Assembly (NCBI GenBank): GCA_934255545.1
Contig: CAKQOE010000009.1
Location: forward strand, 1-64,000
DNA: 64,000 bases
DNA from: an uncultured Clostridia bacterium
GTDB lineage: Bacteria > Bacillota > Clostridia > Peptostreptococcales > Anaerovoracaceae
Direction of reading: 5' to 3'
Position 1 is the stretch's first letter, and every line of letters starts with the position of its first letter. The notes under the pieces were generated by a model. It was not told the DNA's origin. It saw nothing but the letters and a program-made list of their open reading frames with translations, and made no database searches. Positions 17,310-25,999 of the stretch are shown in pieces. The translations under genes and the position numbers were made by a program.

Positions 17310-18653
17310 TTATTTTTTATCTCTGCGCATAAGAAGAGCATTCTCGCCTGTTTCAGCATAGTATCCGTCACGCTTGCCCTCGACATTAAAGCCATGGCTC
17401 TTGTAAAGCGCTATGGCGCTCCTGTTTGCTTCGCGTACTTCAAGCATAAGGCTCGCTATGCCCTGCGCTTCAGAGCTTTCTATGAGCATATCCATCATAT
17501 GGTCAGCTATGCCGCGCCCTCTGTAAAGCGGATGTACTGCAACGCGGTTCACCTCGCCCTCGTCAACAACGTACGCTGCGCCTGCAAATCCTATGATATC
17601 GCCCTTGCTGTTTTCTGCAGCTATGTAGCAGCTTTTTTTAGATCCGTCGAGCTCTCCTCTGAAGGACGCTTCGCTCCACGCGTGGCTGAAGCATCGTGCA
17701 TCAAGTGCCGCAAAGGCGCTTACGTCAGACTCTTTTGCGCTCCTGTATGTTACAGGCTCGTCTGCTGCAGGTATCTCCATACCATTTTCTGCTGCAGGCT
17801 GCTGTTTTTTGAGGACTTTTTTCTTTCCTGTCTTTCTACCAAGCTGGCCTGCCTCGAGCTTGCGCTCTGCCTCCGACTTTCTCATATAGTCAGGCTTTAC
17901 TTCGTTGTAGCTGCAAAGCGCGCCTTTTTCTGCCATGGCGCGCGCCATCCTCAGCACATTCTCTGCGCTCTGATATCTCGAATCTCTCAGCGCAAGCTCG
18001 ATATCGACTCCGCCCACAGCTGAAGCCATCACAACAGATGACATGTATGAATCAGCTCCGTCGCCGTACATCCTTATGAAAAGTGCATTTTCTCTTTTTG
18101 CCGCCTCGACTGCCAGTGTCATGAATTCATCGACATTATAAGCCCCCGGCTTTACTATCTCACTGTATCCACCGTCAGCTCCCTCTTCAGCGTCTTCTAT
18201 TATATACGCTGCTGCGTACACCTGTTTTCTCCTCGCGTCGAACATAGGACACACAACGATCGCATTATTGCTGATGATCTTTTCATGTAAATGCTGTTCC
18301 GAATGCATTAATGCTTCATCATCTCCCGTACGCCCTGCGTACACGAATGATTCCAGTGTCGGCACAGCCGCCATCGGCAGGTCGAGTGCCTGCGCCATAG
18401 TCCTTGCCGCAGCCATTCCTATCCTTATGCCTGTAAACGACCCCGGACCTATGGACACTGCGATCATTTCAAGCTCGTTTTTTGATATTCCGGCGTCACT
18501 GAGAACTTTTTCCGTCATAGGAAAAAGCGCCTGAAGATGGTTCATCTCCTCGCCTGACGTTTCACAGAATATTTTACTGTTTTTTCCTTTATCTGTATCC
18601 TGAACAGCGACAGACGCTGTCGCGCCTGTCGTGTCTACTGCCAGTATTTTCAT
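17310..18653 (-). CDS. tsaB-rimI: fusion of TsaB (t6A synthesis) and RimI-type N-acetyltransferase
   Basis: The 447-aa product joins two proteins that are usually separate neighbours. Residues 1-240 are TsaB, the scaffold partner of TsaD, with ILAVDTTGATASVAV at the start and SIGPGSFTGIRIGMA near residue 70. A Lys/Gln-rich linker (about residues 265-300) leads to a GNAT domain (about 305-447). That domain has VHPLYRGRGIADHMMDM (acetyl-CoA loop) and EVREANRSAIALYKSHGF, matching RimI, which acetylates the N-terminus of ribosomal protein S18. The ATG follows the tsaE gene by 45 bp. The fused order mirrors the common tsaE-tsaB-rimI-tsaD gene order. Confidence 0.95.
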   Translation of the reverse strand: MKILAVDTTGATASVAVQDTDKGKNSKIFCETSGEEMNHLQALFPMTEKVLSDAGISKNELEMIAVSIGPGSFTGIRIGMAAARTMAQALDLPMAAVPTLESFVYAGRTGDDEALMHSEQHLHEKIISNNAIVVCPMFDARRKQVYAAAYIIEDAEEGADGGYSEIVKPGAYNVDEFMTLAVEAAKRENALFIRMYGDGADSYMSSVVMASAVGGVDIELALRDSRYQSAENVLRMARAMAEKGALCSYNEVKPDYMRKSEAERKLEAGQLGRKTGKKKVLKKQQPAAENGMEIPAADEPVTYRSAKESDVSAFAALDARCFSHAWSEASFRGELDGSKKSCYIAAENSKGDIIGFAGAAYVVDEGEVNRVAVHPLYRGRGIADHMMDMLIESSEAQGIASLMLEVREANRSAIALYKSHGFNVEGKRDGYYAETGENALLMRRDKK

Positions 18654-18698
18654 TATTTTCCACCTGATGTTTTATTTATAAATCATATATTTGTAAAG

Positions 18699-19118
18699 CT
18701 ATACGGTATCAATATCATAGATACGCTCGCCCTCATTTTCCCCGTAGTAGATGTTTATGAGGCGGCTGCCATCCGGGATCAGGTCGGCTATAAGGTCGGC
18801 CCACTCGACTATACAAACGCCGTCACCGTTGAAATATTCATCTATACCGATCTCGAAAAGCGAATCGGGGTCACTTACGCGGTACACGTCAAAGTGATAC
18901 AGCGGCAGCCGTCCCGTATGGTATTCTTTTACTATATTGAATGTAGGACTCACTATCGGTTCCGTTATGCCGAGTCCGGCGGCTATGGCCTTTGTGAGCG
19001 CCGTCTTTCCGGTACCGAGATCTCCTACAAGGCACACTATGTCGCCGGGCGACAGCTCTTCTGCAAGCTTTTTCCCGTATCTTACAGTGTCCTCTTCATT
19101 TTTCATTTTTAAGATCAT
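18699..19118 (-). CDS. tsaE: t6A biosynthesis ATPase TsaE
   Basis: TsaE is the small ATPase that resets the TsaBD complex in t6A37 tRNA modification. The 139 aa is normal. The Walker A loop VGDLGTGKTALTKAIAAGLG is at about residues 31-50. SPTFNIVKEYHTGRLPLYHFDVYR and the Walker B-like CIVEWADL follow. It is the first of the t6A genes here, read tsaE, tsaB-rimI, small cysteine protein, tsaD. Confidence 0.96.
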   Translation of the reverse strand: MILKMKNEEDTVRYGKKLAEELSPGDIVCLVGDLGTGKTALTKAIAAGLGITEPIVSPTFNIVKEYHTGRLPLYHFDVYRVSDPDSLFEIGIDEYFNGDGVCIVEWADLIADLIPDGSRLINIYYGENEGERIYDIDTV

Positions 19119-19155
19119 AATATTTTCCTGTCACATCAATAGATCTTTAACCTGC

Positions 19156-19172
19156 TCCGCGCCAGGCGCGGA
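19156..19172. repeat. GCC-N-GGC palindrome (family A)
   Basis: tccgcgccaggcgcgga, 17 bp, central A, in the 93-bp gap between pepV and tsaE. Confidence 0.7.
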
Positions 19173-19211
19173 TGATGTTTTGATCTTATTTTTTGCTTAC
19201 CGCAGTCATTT

Positions 19212-20717
19212 TTACTCAGCAGGAGCCACTGCAAGCTCATACATCGCGTCTGCATATATCTTTGCCGTCTGTATGAGTCTTTCCACGCGCACGCACTCGT
19301 TTTTCTGATGCATCGTGTCAGGGTCTCCCGGATAAAGCGCTCCGAACGCTATGGCGTTGTCCATCTCGCGCGCGTATGTGCCGCCTCCTATCACGAGCGG
19401 CTTCGTTTCGTTGTCGCCTGTGCGGCGGCGGTATATCGAAAGAAGCGTCTGCACTGTCGGATCGTCAAGCGAGAAATATACAGGCTTTTCGTAAACATTC
19501 TTGACTATGCCTATATCATACTTTTCAAGTACAGGCGACATCGCATCGTAAGCGTCGCTGTCTGTTTTTGTTACAGGGCATCTTACATTTACTGTAAGCT
19601 TTACACGCTCGCTGTCAACATCTATCATGCCTGCATTGAGTATCAGACTGCCTGATATATCGTCATGAAGAGCGCATCCGAGCTTTTCGCCGTTGAAGTC
19701 TTCATAAAGATGCTTCATATAAAATTCAAAGAATTCATTTACCTCAGGACAATTGAATTTTATCTCTGAAAGGAAGCTTATGAGCACTGAGACAGCATTT
19801 ACGCCGCGTTCAGGATAAGCCCCATGCGCAGAAACGCCGCGGCATGAAATTTCGAAAGACTTTCCTCGTCCCTTTGCTGTTATCTCATGACCAGTTTTTT
19901 CTGTAAACTCGTCTGCGGCTTTCTTTACTGCATCGTATCCTTTATCGCATGATATGACTGCCGCTGCGCTGTCAGGGACCATATTTGCAGCTGTTCCGCC
20001 TGTAAGTTTTCTGAGACTTATGCCTTTTTTATCTGATCTTGACAGACGTTTTACCATATCAAATATCATTATCCCTTTTTCGCCGTGGACGAGCGGGAAA
20101 TCTGAATCGGGAACTATGGCAAAATCAGGCATTTTAACCTTTTCTTTGTACTTTTCCATGCCTGAGCTGCCTGTTTCCTCATCAAGCCCGATTATCATGC
20201 GTATTTTCTTACGAGGCTCGTAGCCGCAGTCTTTAAGGGCCTTCATCGCGTAAAACGCTGACATGGTAGGACCTTTATCGTCGAGCGTACCGCGGCCGTA
20301 CATCACGCCGTCTGCGATTTCTCCGCTGAACGGATCGCGATCCCATCCGCTTCCCTCAGGCACTACGTCCAGATGACAGAGCACTCCCATAACGCCGTCA
20401 GACTCTGACGCGCCATAGTCCATATGTCCGCCGTATCCGTCTATATCAGCGCATTCAAAGCCTTCTCTTTTTCCGAGGTCGAGCATGTATCTGAACGCTT
20501 CATCGACGCCCCTTCCAAAAGGTGCGCCTTCTGACGGCTGATCCTTTACGCTCCTTATTTTAATAAGACCCGAAAGATCGTTTAAAAGCTCGTCTCTGAG
20601 CTCGTCCAGCTTTCTGATGTAATCCGGCTGTCCGCCTTCTATATTTTCTGACGCTCCTGTCTGCGCGCCGGGCGCGCACTCGTTATGCTGCTTCTGCATC
20701 GTCTTCATTTTCTTCAT
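19212..20717 (-). CDS. pepV: M20 family dipeptidase (PepV-like)
   Basis: A zinc-dependent exo-dipeptidase of the PepV/Sapep type, cytoplasmic, hydrolysing dipeptides. Metal and catalytic motifs are visible: CHLDVVPEG near residue 117, GRGTLDDKGP near residue 146 and the catalytic DEETGSSGM near residue 182. At 501 aa it is slightly longer than the usual 465-470. The excess is an N-terminal extension of about 35 residues before YIRKLDELRDELL. A 17-bp palindrome (20662-20678) sits in that extension and encodes ECAPGAQ in frame. The gene overlaps the end of capA by 35 bp. Confidence 0.9.
   Translation of the reverse strand: MKKMKTMQKQHNECAPGAQTGASENIEGGQPDYIRKLDELRDELLNDLSGLIKIRSVKDQPSEGAPFGRGVDEAFRYMLDLGKREGFECADIDGYGGHMDYGASESDGVMGVLCHLDVVPEGSGWDRDPFSGEIADGVMYGRGTLDDKGPTMSAFYAMKALKDCGYEPRKKIRMIIGLDEETGSSGMEKYKEKVKMPDFAIVPDSDFPLVHGEKGIMIFDMVKRLSRSDKKGISLRKLTGGTAANMVPDSAAAVISCDKGYDAVKKAADEFTEKTGHEITAKGRGKSFEISCRGVSAHGAYPERGVNAVSVLISFLSEIKFNCPEVNEFFEFYMKHLYEDFNGEKLGCALHDDISGSLILNAGMIDVDSERVKLTVNVRCPVTKTDSDAYDAMSPVLEKYDIGIVKNVYEKPVYFSLDDPTVQTLLSIYRRRTGDNETKPLVIGGGTYAREMDNAIAFGALYPGDPDTMHQKNECVRVERLIQTAKIYADAMYELAVAPAE
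20662..20678. repeat. GCC-N-GGC palindrome (family A), inside pepV
   Basis: tgcgcgccgggcgcgca, translated in frame as CAPGA within the N-terminal extension of the dipeptidase. Confidence 0.65.
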
Positions 20718-21990
20718 CCCCCGATGTTCCTTCTGCCTGTATAGTCACTCCTGAGAGCCATTTTTCACCGATCAGATCCTTTACATCGCTCAGAGCCTGC
20801 TTTGCTCTTGAAAGGTGTCCTGACTTTATCAGCGTCTCATTTGAATCAAGGTCGCCGTCGAGCGGTATGATTCTGTAATCCGATGAGCCGTTGTATCTGT
20901 CTACCCATGTCGGCAGAACTCTTATAGTTTCTGAAAGGATCTTATCTGTGCCCTTCATATACTCTACATCTACATAAGCTATCATGCCCTGCTCTGTGTA
21001 TTTTCTATTCGCGATGGACGGCAGAGTTTCTGTACGCTGATTCGATATGAAATTACCCATACTGTAAAAAACAGGGACGTTCTTTCCTGACTCTGACGTG
21101 ACAACGTCTACCTTCTGAAGTACGTGCGGGTGGGATGCGAATATGATATCCGCGCCCATATCGGCAGCGCGCTGTGCCATTTCTAGCTGATTGCTGTCAG
21201 GCTCACGCTGATACTCGTTGCCCCAGTGGAAATAGCAGATCACTATGTCGGCGCCGGCGCCGCGGGCATCGTCTATGTCTTTCTGTATCTTGTCGTAGTC
21301 AGTAGTTTCAAGCTCATTGTAGTTAAATGAATTTATAAGCTTCTGCGAATCCTCGCCGATCCTCGTTCCGTTTATGGTAACGCCGCTGTCGCCAGCGCCG
21401 GTAGTTTCGTATGTATAGGCAACTATACCGATATTTACGCCCTTTACTTCTGTCATGGCGTAAGAGTCCTCGCCGTCATATCTGCTTCCCACAGTTACGA
21501 ATCCCTGTGAGCGCAGGACTTCAAGAGTCCTCTGCATGCCGTTGAAGCCTGAGTCCATCATATGGTTGTTGCTCGTTATCGCGACATCGAAGCCTGCATT
21601 GCGCACTGCCGCTGCAAGCTCATCCGGTGCGTTGAATGTCGGATATCCTCTCGGCGTCGTTCCCTGGAATGTGGTTTCCATATTGCACATCGCCAGGTCC
21701 GCCGCTGATATGTACTTCGTAACGTATTCGTAATTATCGTTGAAATCGTATGTTCCTGTTGACGCGTCATACGCTGATTTTATATTTGTAGAATGCGCCA
21801 TTATGTCGCCGACGCAAAGTATGCTCAGGTCTACAGCCTCTTCCTTCTGCGTTCCGTTTTCCTTGCCGGAGCCTGTGTCAGCGGAGCTGTCGGAACCGCT
21901 TTCACCGCACGCGGTAAATGTCATCGCTGCAGCTGCTGTAAGCATTAATACGAGTATTGCTGTAGTTATTTTTTTGTATCTGAACTTCAT
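20683..21990 (-). CDS. CapA/PgsA-like metallophosphoesterase-fold lipoprotein
   Basis: CapA-family proteins have a calcineurin-like fold and are linked to poly-gamma-glutamate or surface polymer export; the role here is unknown. I choose the ATG at 21990 because GGGGAGAG lies 10 nt before it; the upstream ATG (22017) has no site. A signal peptide (KKITTAILVLMLTAAAAMTFTAC) ends in a lipobox Cys, so the protein is a lipoprotein. Family motifs follow: LSILCVGDIMAH, TTFQG, TSNNHMMDSG, CYFHWGNEY and FASHPHVLQKV. The last residues are acidic. A dipeptidase gene overlaps the 3' end. Confidence 0.88.
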   Translation of the reverse strand: MKFRYKKITTAILVLMLTAAAAMTFTACGESGSDSSADTGSGKENGTQKEEAVDLSILCVGDIMAHSTNIKSAYDASTGTYDFNDNYEYVTKYISAADLAMCNMETTFQGTTPRGYPTFNAPDELAAAVRNAGFDVAITSNNHMMDSGFNGMQRTLEVLRSQGFVTVGSRYDGEDSYAMTEVKGVNIGIVAYTYETTGAGDSGVTINGTRIGEDSQKLINSFNYNELETTDYDKIQKDIDDARGAGADIVICYFHWGNEYQREPDSNQLEMAQRAADMGADIIFASHPHVLQKVDVVTSESGKNVPVFYSMGNFISNQRTETLPSIANRKYTEQGMIAYVDVEYMKGTDKILSETIRVLPTWVDRYNGSSDYRIIPLDGDLDSNETLIKSGHLSRAKQALSDVKDLIGEKWLSGVTIQAEGTSGDEENEDDAEAA

Positions 21991-22017
21991 AAAATGTTTT
22001 CTCTCCCCTGTAAACAC

Positions 22018-22040
22018 AAAAAGGCGGCCTCGCGGCCGCC
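22018..22040 (-). terminator. intrinsic terminator of nfuA
   Basis: A 7-bp GC stem (ggcggcc / ggccgcc) with a 4-nt loop starts 8 bp after the nfuA stop and is followed by TTTTT on the minus strand. Confidence 0.88.
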
Positions 22041-22047
22041 CATGCCT

Positions 22048-22269
22048 TTATACCGCTTCGATACCGGCAACTTCAGGAACTGCTTCTCTTACTATTCTTT
22101 CAACGATGCTCTGAAGAGTGAGCTGAGCGCCAGGGCAGCCGTGGCATGCGCCCTGGAGGCGTACTCTTACGATGTTGTCAGGTGTAAGTTCTACGAATTC
22201 GATATCTCCGCCGTCTCTCTGAAGGAAAGGCTTGATCTCTTCGATGCTCTTTAAAATAAGTTCTTCCAT
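22048..22269 (-). CDS. nfuA: NifU C-terminal-domain Fe-S scaffold protein
   Basis: A 73-aa stand-alone Nfu domain that can assemble or carry a 4Fe-4S cluster. The key pair of cysteines is in GACHGCPGAQLTL (CxxC) near residues 42-45. The N-terminal ILKSIEEIKPFLQRDGGDIEFVEL is typical. No NifS or IscU partner is in the window. It is monocistronic with a terminator. PFOR here is one likely client class, by inference only. Confidence 0.93.
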   Translation of the reverse strand: MEELILKSIEEIKPFLQRDGGDIEFVELTPDNIVRVRLQGACHGCPGAQLTLQSIVERIVREAVPEVAGIEAV

Positions 22270-22574
22270 TTTATTTTCTCCTTTATTTTATGTTAGTTTA
22301 TTAATTTATACTTTCTTCGATCATGAACCATCAACTATAGCATAACGATGATGCGCACCTGAAAAGGTTGTATCCTGTCCAAAATCATACTGATTGTAAA
22401 CCAAATGTATACACTGCGTCAATAAGAGGTTATGCATTATACATGATTAATACCACAAATAATGTAATGTAATCATTTTGCGGATGCAATGCTGAATGAT
22501 TTTTATGCTGCGCTGTGCGCCCGTACGGCCGCCGGGCGGCCGCAATGATGCAGGACCTTATTTACTGATCAGAT
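22270..22574. other. gene-free stretch upstream of nfuA
   Basis: No ORF stands out. It holds the nfuA leader, a GTATAC-containing sequence (aaatgtatacactg around 22400) similar to those before nifJ and adhE, and one family A palindrome. No confident sigma-A promoter was placed. Confidence 0.4.
22526..22542. repeat. GCC-N-GGC palindrome (family A)
   Basis: cggccgccgggcggccg, 17 bp, perfect, 33 bp beyond the gltX stop. Confidence 0.7.
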
Positions 22575-24242
22575 CTATAACGCAGCTCTGTAAGCCTTTA
22601 CGCGCTCGACTGTGCGCTCCTCGCCGAGGATCTGCTGGATCTCCCATACGTCAGGAGACTGTGAGCGTCCTGTTATCGCAAGTCTGATGACAGTGCTGAC
22701 ATCGCCTACGTGGCCCTTGTACTGGTCAGGATTTTTCTTGAAATCCTTTGGCTTTGCTGCAAAGCCAAGCTCTGTGCCGAGCGTTCTGATCTTGTCGAAC
22801 CATGCGCTCTGATCGTCGCTGTGGTCGTATGTCGCAAGATATGCGTCGAGTATGGCTGCTGCGTCTTCCTTTGTAACGTTTGCAGGAAGCTCGCCCTCTA
22901 TAATGAAATATTCGTCAAAGAAATATTTGATAAAATCAAATATCTGTGACGCATACTCAAGGTCCTTACGAGGCTTATTTCCGCTTCTGCCTACATCGAG
23001 GATCTTTTCGATGTAATCTTCGTGACCCTCGAAGAGCGGCAGGATCTCAGGTCTGAACTCGCGCGCCCAGTCCTTCATAAAAGTACAGAGCTCTGATGCA
23101 GGGATCTTTACGAGAACGTCCTTGCACACGTCGCTGAGCTTCTGCAAGTCGAAAAGCGCGCCTGAGTTGCTCATCTTTTCGGCAGTGAACCTGAACTCGT
23201 CTATCGGCGCGTCAGGGTTTGCGATGCGCCATTCCTCGAAGTTTGAGTTGAGGATCGTTATGAGATATTCTCTCACAGCGGCAGGATGATATCCGTCTTT
23301 TCTGTAGTAGTCGAGTGAGAGCTCAGGGTCCTTTCTCTTTGAGAGCTTGCGCTTGCTGCCCTCGTCGTCGATCTTCATGAGATGCGCTGTGTGGCAGTAC
23401 TCAGGAAGCTCAAATCCGAGAGTTTCAAACAGCTCTACGTGTACAGGCAGCGATGACAGCCACTCTTCGCCTCTTACTACGTGAGTAGTGCGCATAAAGT
23501 GGTCGTCCACGGCGTGAGCGAAATGATATGTCGGGATGCCTGTAGCCTTTAATATAACGACATCCATATTGTTTGCCGGCATAGTGATCTCGCCTCTTAT
23601 GACGTCGTTTACCGTTATAGTCGGCATGTCCTCAGGCGCGACGTCAGTCGGGCCGTTTGATCTGAGTCGTATTACGTAAGGCTTTCCTGCCTTTATGTTT
23701 TCTTCTATCTGCTCATAAGTAAGCTCGCGGCTCTTCGCCCATTTGCCATATATTCCAGGATTTTCCTTGTGCTTTTCCTGCTCTGCACGTATCTCTGAGA
23801 GCTCTTCTTCTGTCATAAAGCAAGGGTAAGCTCTGCCTTCCTGAACGAGCTTCTTTACGAATGTCTGATATATCTCAGCTCTCTGGCTCTGATGATAAGG
23901 ACCGTAAGCGCCGATATCGCCGTCGATAGACGCGCCTTCGTCAAACTTTATGCCAAAATAATCGAGCACGTTTATGATAGTCTCGACAGCGCCTTCAACA
24001 TATCTCTTATCGTCTGTGTCTTCTATTCTGAGGAAGAAAACGCCGTTGCTCTGGTGCGCCAGGCGCTCGTCAGCGAATGCGCTGTAAAGATTTCCCAGGT
24101 GAATAAAACCTGTAGGGCTTGGCGCCATTCTTGTTACCATAGCGCCTTCAGGCAGATCTCTCGGCGGGAACATCCTTTCGATATCCTCAGGAGTTTTTGT
24201 TATCTGCGGAAACAGGAGTTCCGCAAGCTTCATGTTATCCAA
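22575..24242 (-). CDS. gltX: glutamyl-tRNA synthetase
   Basis: Charges tRNA-Glu, and possibly tRNA-Gln in bacteria that use the transamidation route. Class I signature motifs are seen: the HIGH equivalent in APSPTGFIHLGN near residue 45 and the KMSKS equivalent KRKLSKRKDPE near residue 295. The 555 aa is longer than the usual 485-500 because of an N-terminal extension and inserts in the anticodon-binding half. The start codon is TTG at 24240-24242, with GGAGG 9 nt upstream. The next in-frame ATG is too far from that site. Confidence 0.95.
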   Translation of the reverse strand: MDNMKLAELLFPQITKTPEDIERMFPPRDLPEGAMVTRMAPSPTGFIHLGNLYSAFADERLAHQSNGVFFLRIEDTDDKRYVEGAVETIINVLDYFGIKFDEGASIDGDIGAYGPYHQSQRAEIYQTFVKKLVQEGRAYPCFMTEEELSEIRAEQEKHKENPGIYGKWAKSRELTYEQIEENIKAGKPYVIRLRSNGPTDVAPEDMPTITVNDVIRGEITMPANNMDVVILKATGIPTYHFAHAVDDHFMRTTHVVRGEEWLSSLPVHVELFETLGFELPEYCHTAHLMKIDDEGSKRKLSKRKDPELSLDYYRKDGYHPAAVREYLITILNSNFEEWRIANPDAPIDEFRFTAEKMSNSGALFDLQKLSDVCKDVLVKIPASELCTFMKDWAREFRPEILPLFEGHEDYIEKILDVGRSGNKPRKDLEYASQIFDFIKYFFDEYFIIEGELPANVTKEDAAAILDAYLATYDHSDDQSAWFDKIRTLGTELGFAAKPKDFKKNPDQYKGHVGDVSTVIRLAITGRSQSPDVWEIQQILGEERTVERVKAYRAAL

Positions 24243-24337
24243 TTTCTCAAGCCTCCATATTTAAAACATTATTTATCTGTAATATCTATATATCAGGCCG
24301 CTCATGCAGTAATTAATGCGCAGCCTGTCTGCAGAAG

Positions 24338-25057
24338 TCACCTTCTGTATATTTTCATTATCTCGTCTGTATAGTTTCCGTCCTCGCCGTATACAGCCAG
24401 CGGTCCTTCGAGCTTAAGCTCGCGTCCTGCGTTTTTCCTGCATGTGATAAGCATGAGATTAGGCTTTTCGCCCTTTCTCGGACTTATGAAACGCAGTGAT
24501 TTCGGTTCGAGACGGTTTGCGCGGCATGCGCATGCTATATCTATGATGCGCGCCGGCCTGTGTATCATGTAAAGAGCCCCACGGTCAGCCAGCAGGTATG
24601 CTGCGCATTTTATAAAGTCATCAAGCGATGCCGTCGTCTCGTGGCGTGCTGCAGTCAGCGCGTTTGCATCGTTTATAATGCCTGCGCCCTGCGCAGTGTA
24701 CGGCGGATTGCATGTGACAGCGTCGCAGCAGGCCTGCGGCAGATGCTTCGCTATGTCAAGTATATCTGAGTTTATTATCTCTATACGGTCTTCATATCCG
24801 TTCATCAGCGCGTTGCGCGCTGCAAGGGATGCCGGTCTTTCCTGCATTTCAACGCCTTTTATGTCCGCTGCATCTGTCAGGCCCGCCAGGATCACCGGGA
24901 TCACGCCGTTATTTGTTCCGAGGTCGATGTATGTTTTATGGCGTCCGGCGGCTGCCGCGTCGGCAAGCAGCACAGCGTCTATGCCGTAGCAGAAATGTTC
25001 TGTATCCTGCACCAGCTTAAGCCCGCCGAAGCCTATCTCATCAAGGCGTTCAGCCAT
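24338..25057 (-). CDS. trmN6: tRNA1(Val) adenine-N6 methyltransferase-like protein
   Basis: A class I SAM methyltransferase of the YfiC/TrmN6 group, which methylates A37 of tRNA1(Val) in E. coli. The target here is inferred. The 239-aa protein starts with an MAERLDEIGFGGLKLVQD leader typical of the group. Motif I is YIDLGTNNGVIPVILAG near residue 45. The N6-methylase catalytic motif CNPPYTAQGAG is near residue 115. It is the last gene of a run holB-ricT-trmN6, with an 18-bp gap after ricT, which is the common order in Clostridia. Confidence 0.9.
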   Translation of the reverse strand: MAERLDEIGFGGLKLVQDTEHFCYGIDAVLLADAAAAGRHKTYIDLGTNNGVIPVILAGLTDAADIKGVEMQERPASLAARNALMNGYEDRIEIINSDILDIAKHLPQACCDAVTCNPPYTAQGAGIINDANALTAARHETTASLDDFIKCAAYLLADRGALYMIHRPARIIDIACACRANRLEPKSLRFISPRKGEKPNLMLITCRKNAGRELKLEGPLAVYGEDGNYTDEIMKIYRR

Positions 25058-25075
25058 ATCAGCATCCGCCCCTTC

Positions 25076-25999
25076 CTAATCCTGAAGCAGGCTCTTCATA
25101 TCGTCTGAGAGCATCGCGATATCATCATCGTCATCCTTCTGCTTTTTCTTTTTTCCTTTGTCAAGACGCTTGACTTCCTTCTTTTTGTAAACTGAGATAT
25201 CAGCGTCAAGGCGCTCCTCTCCGGGAGGAGTATTTTTGTCAGGCGGAAGTATGAGGCGCACTTTTACCTGCTCGCGCAGAACGTTGTTTTCTACAACTAT
25301 GCCTACGCCGTCAGGTGTCTTTACACGCTCTCCGGCCTCAGGGAGGCCGCGTTTGAGCTCTATATAAGCTTCATTTTCGTATTTGAGGCAGCACATGAGC
25401 CTGCCGCATATGCCTGATATCTTAGCAGGGTTGAGCGACAGTCCCTGAACCTTTGCCATTTTTATGGATACCGGGTCAAAATCAGGCAGCCATGTATGGC
25501 AGCACAGACCTTTTCCGCAGTTTCCTATGCCTCCGAGCATCTTTGCTTCGTCTCTGACGCCTATCTGTCTGAGTTCTATGCGCATCTTGAAAACGCTTGC
25601 AAGGTCCTTTACCAGCTCGCGGAAGTCTACTCTGCCGTCGGCTGTAAAGTAAAATATTACTTTTGAATTATCAAATGTGAATTCAACGTCTATAAGCTTC
25701 ATGTCGAGTCCGCGCGCATTTATCTTCTGCTGGCATGTATCAAGCGTGCTCTTTTTTCTTTTCATGTTCTGCTCGTGGCGCGCGCGATCCTTGTCATCCG
25801 CTATCCTCACGACTTTCTTGAGAGGCTGCACTATCGATTTTTCGCTGATCCCTCGCGGCGCCGTCATGACTTCGCCGAACTCGAGGCCTCGCGCAGTCTC
25901 TACGATAACGCATTCTCCCTCTGTCAGTTCCAGATCGCCCGGATCAAAGTAATATACCTTGCCCGCAGGCTTAAATCTTACTCCTGTTACTGTTATCAT
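25076..25999 (-). CDS. ricT: PSP1 domain protein RicT (YaaT)
   Basis: RicT is a member of the Ric (YlbF-YmcA-YaaT) complex, which affects RNase Y-dependent mRNA maturation and phosphorelay in Bacillus. The PSP1 domain is clear, with the cysteine clusters NCGKGLCCHTWLPDF near residue 160 and ICGRLMCCLKYE near residue 195 that bind an Fe-S cluster in B. subtilis. The ATG at 25999 has AGGAG 8 nt upstream; a longer reading frame lacks a site. The start lies inside the end of holB (29-bp overlap). The C-terminal 60 residues are Lys/Asp-rich. Confidence 0.93.
   Translation of the reverse strand: MITVTGVRFKPAGKVYYFDPGDLELTEGECVIVETARGLEFGEVMTAPRGISEKSIVQPLKKVVRIADDKDRARHEQNMKRKKSTLDTCQQKINARGLDMKLIDVEFTFDNSKVIFYFTADGRVDFRELVKDLASVFKMRIELRQIGVRDEAKMLGGIGNCGKGLCCHTWLPDFDPVSIKMAKVQGLSLNPAKISGICGRLMCCLKYENEAYIELKRGLPEAGERVKTPDGVGIVVENNVLREQVKVRLILPPDKNTPPGEERLDADISVYKKKEVKRLDKGKKKKQKDDDDDIAMLSDDMKSLLQD

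Noticed and set aside
17256..18023. 255-aa plus-strand ORF opposite tsaB-rimI
   Set aside because: Shadow of a gene with strong motifs; composition (Cys/Arg/Tyr) is typical of antisense frames.
24055..24070. Family A palindrome in gltX (gcgccaggcgc)
   Set aside because: Only 11 bp, and it encodes the residues of a conserved GltX segment (DERLAHQS), so it is likely coincidence.
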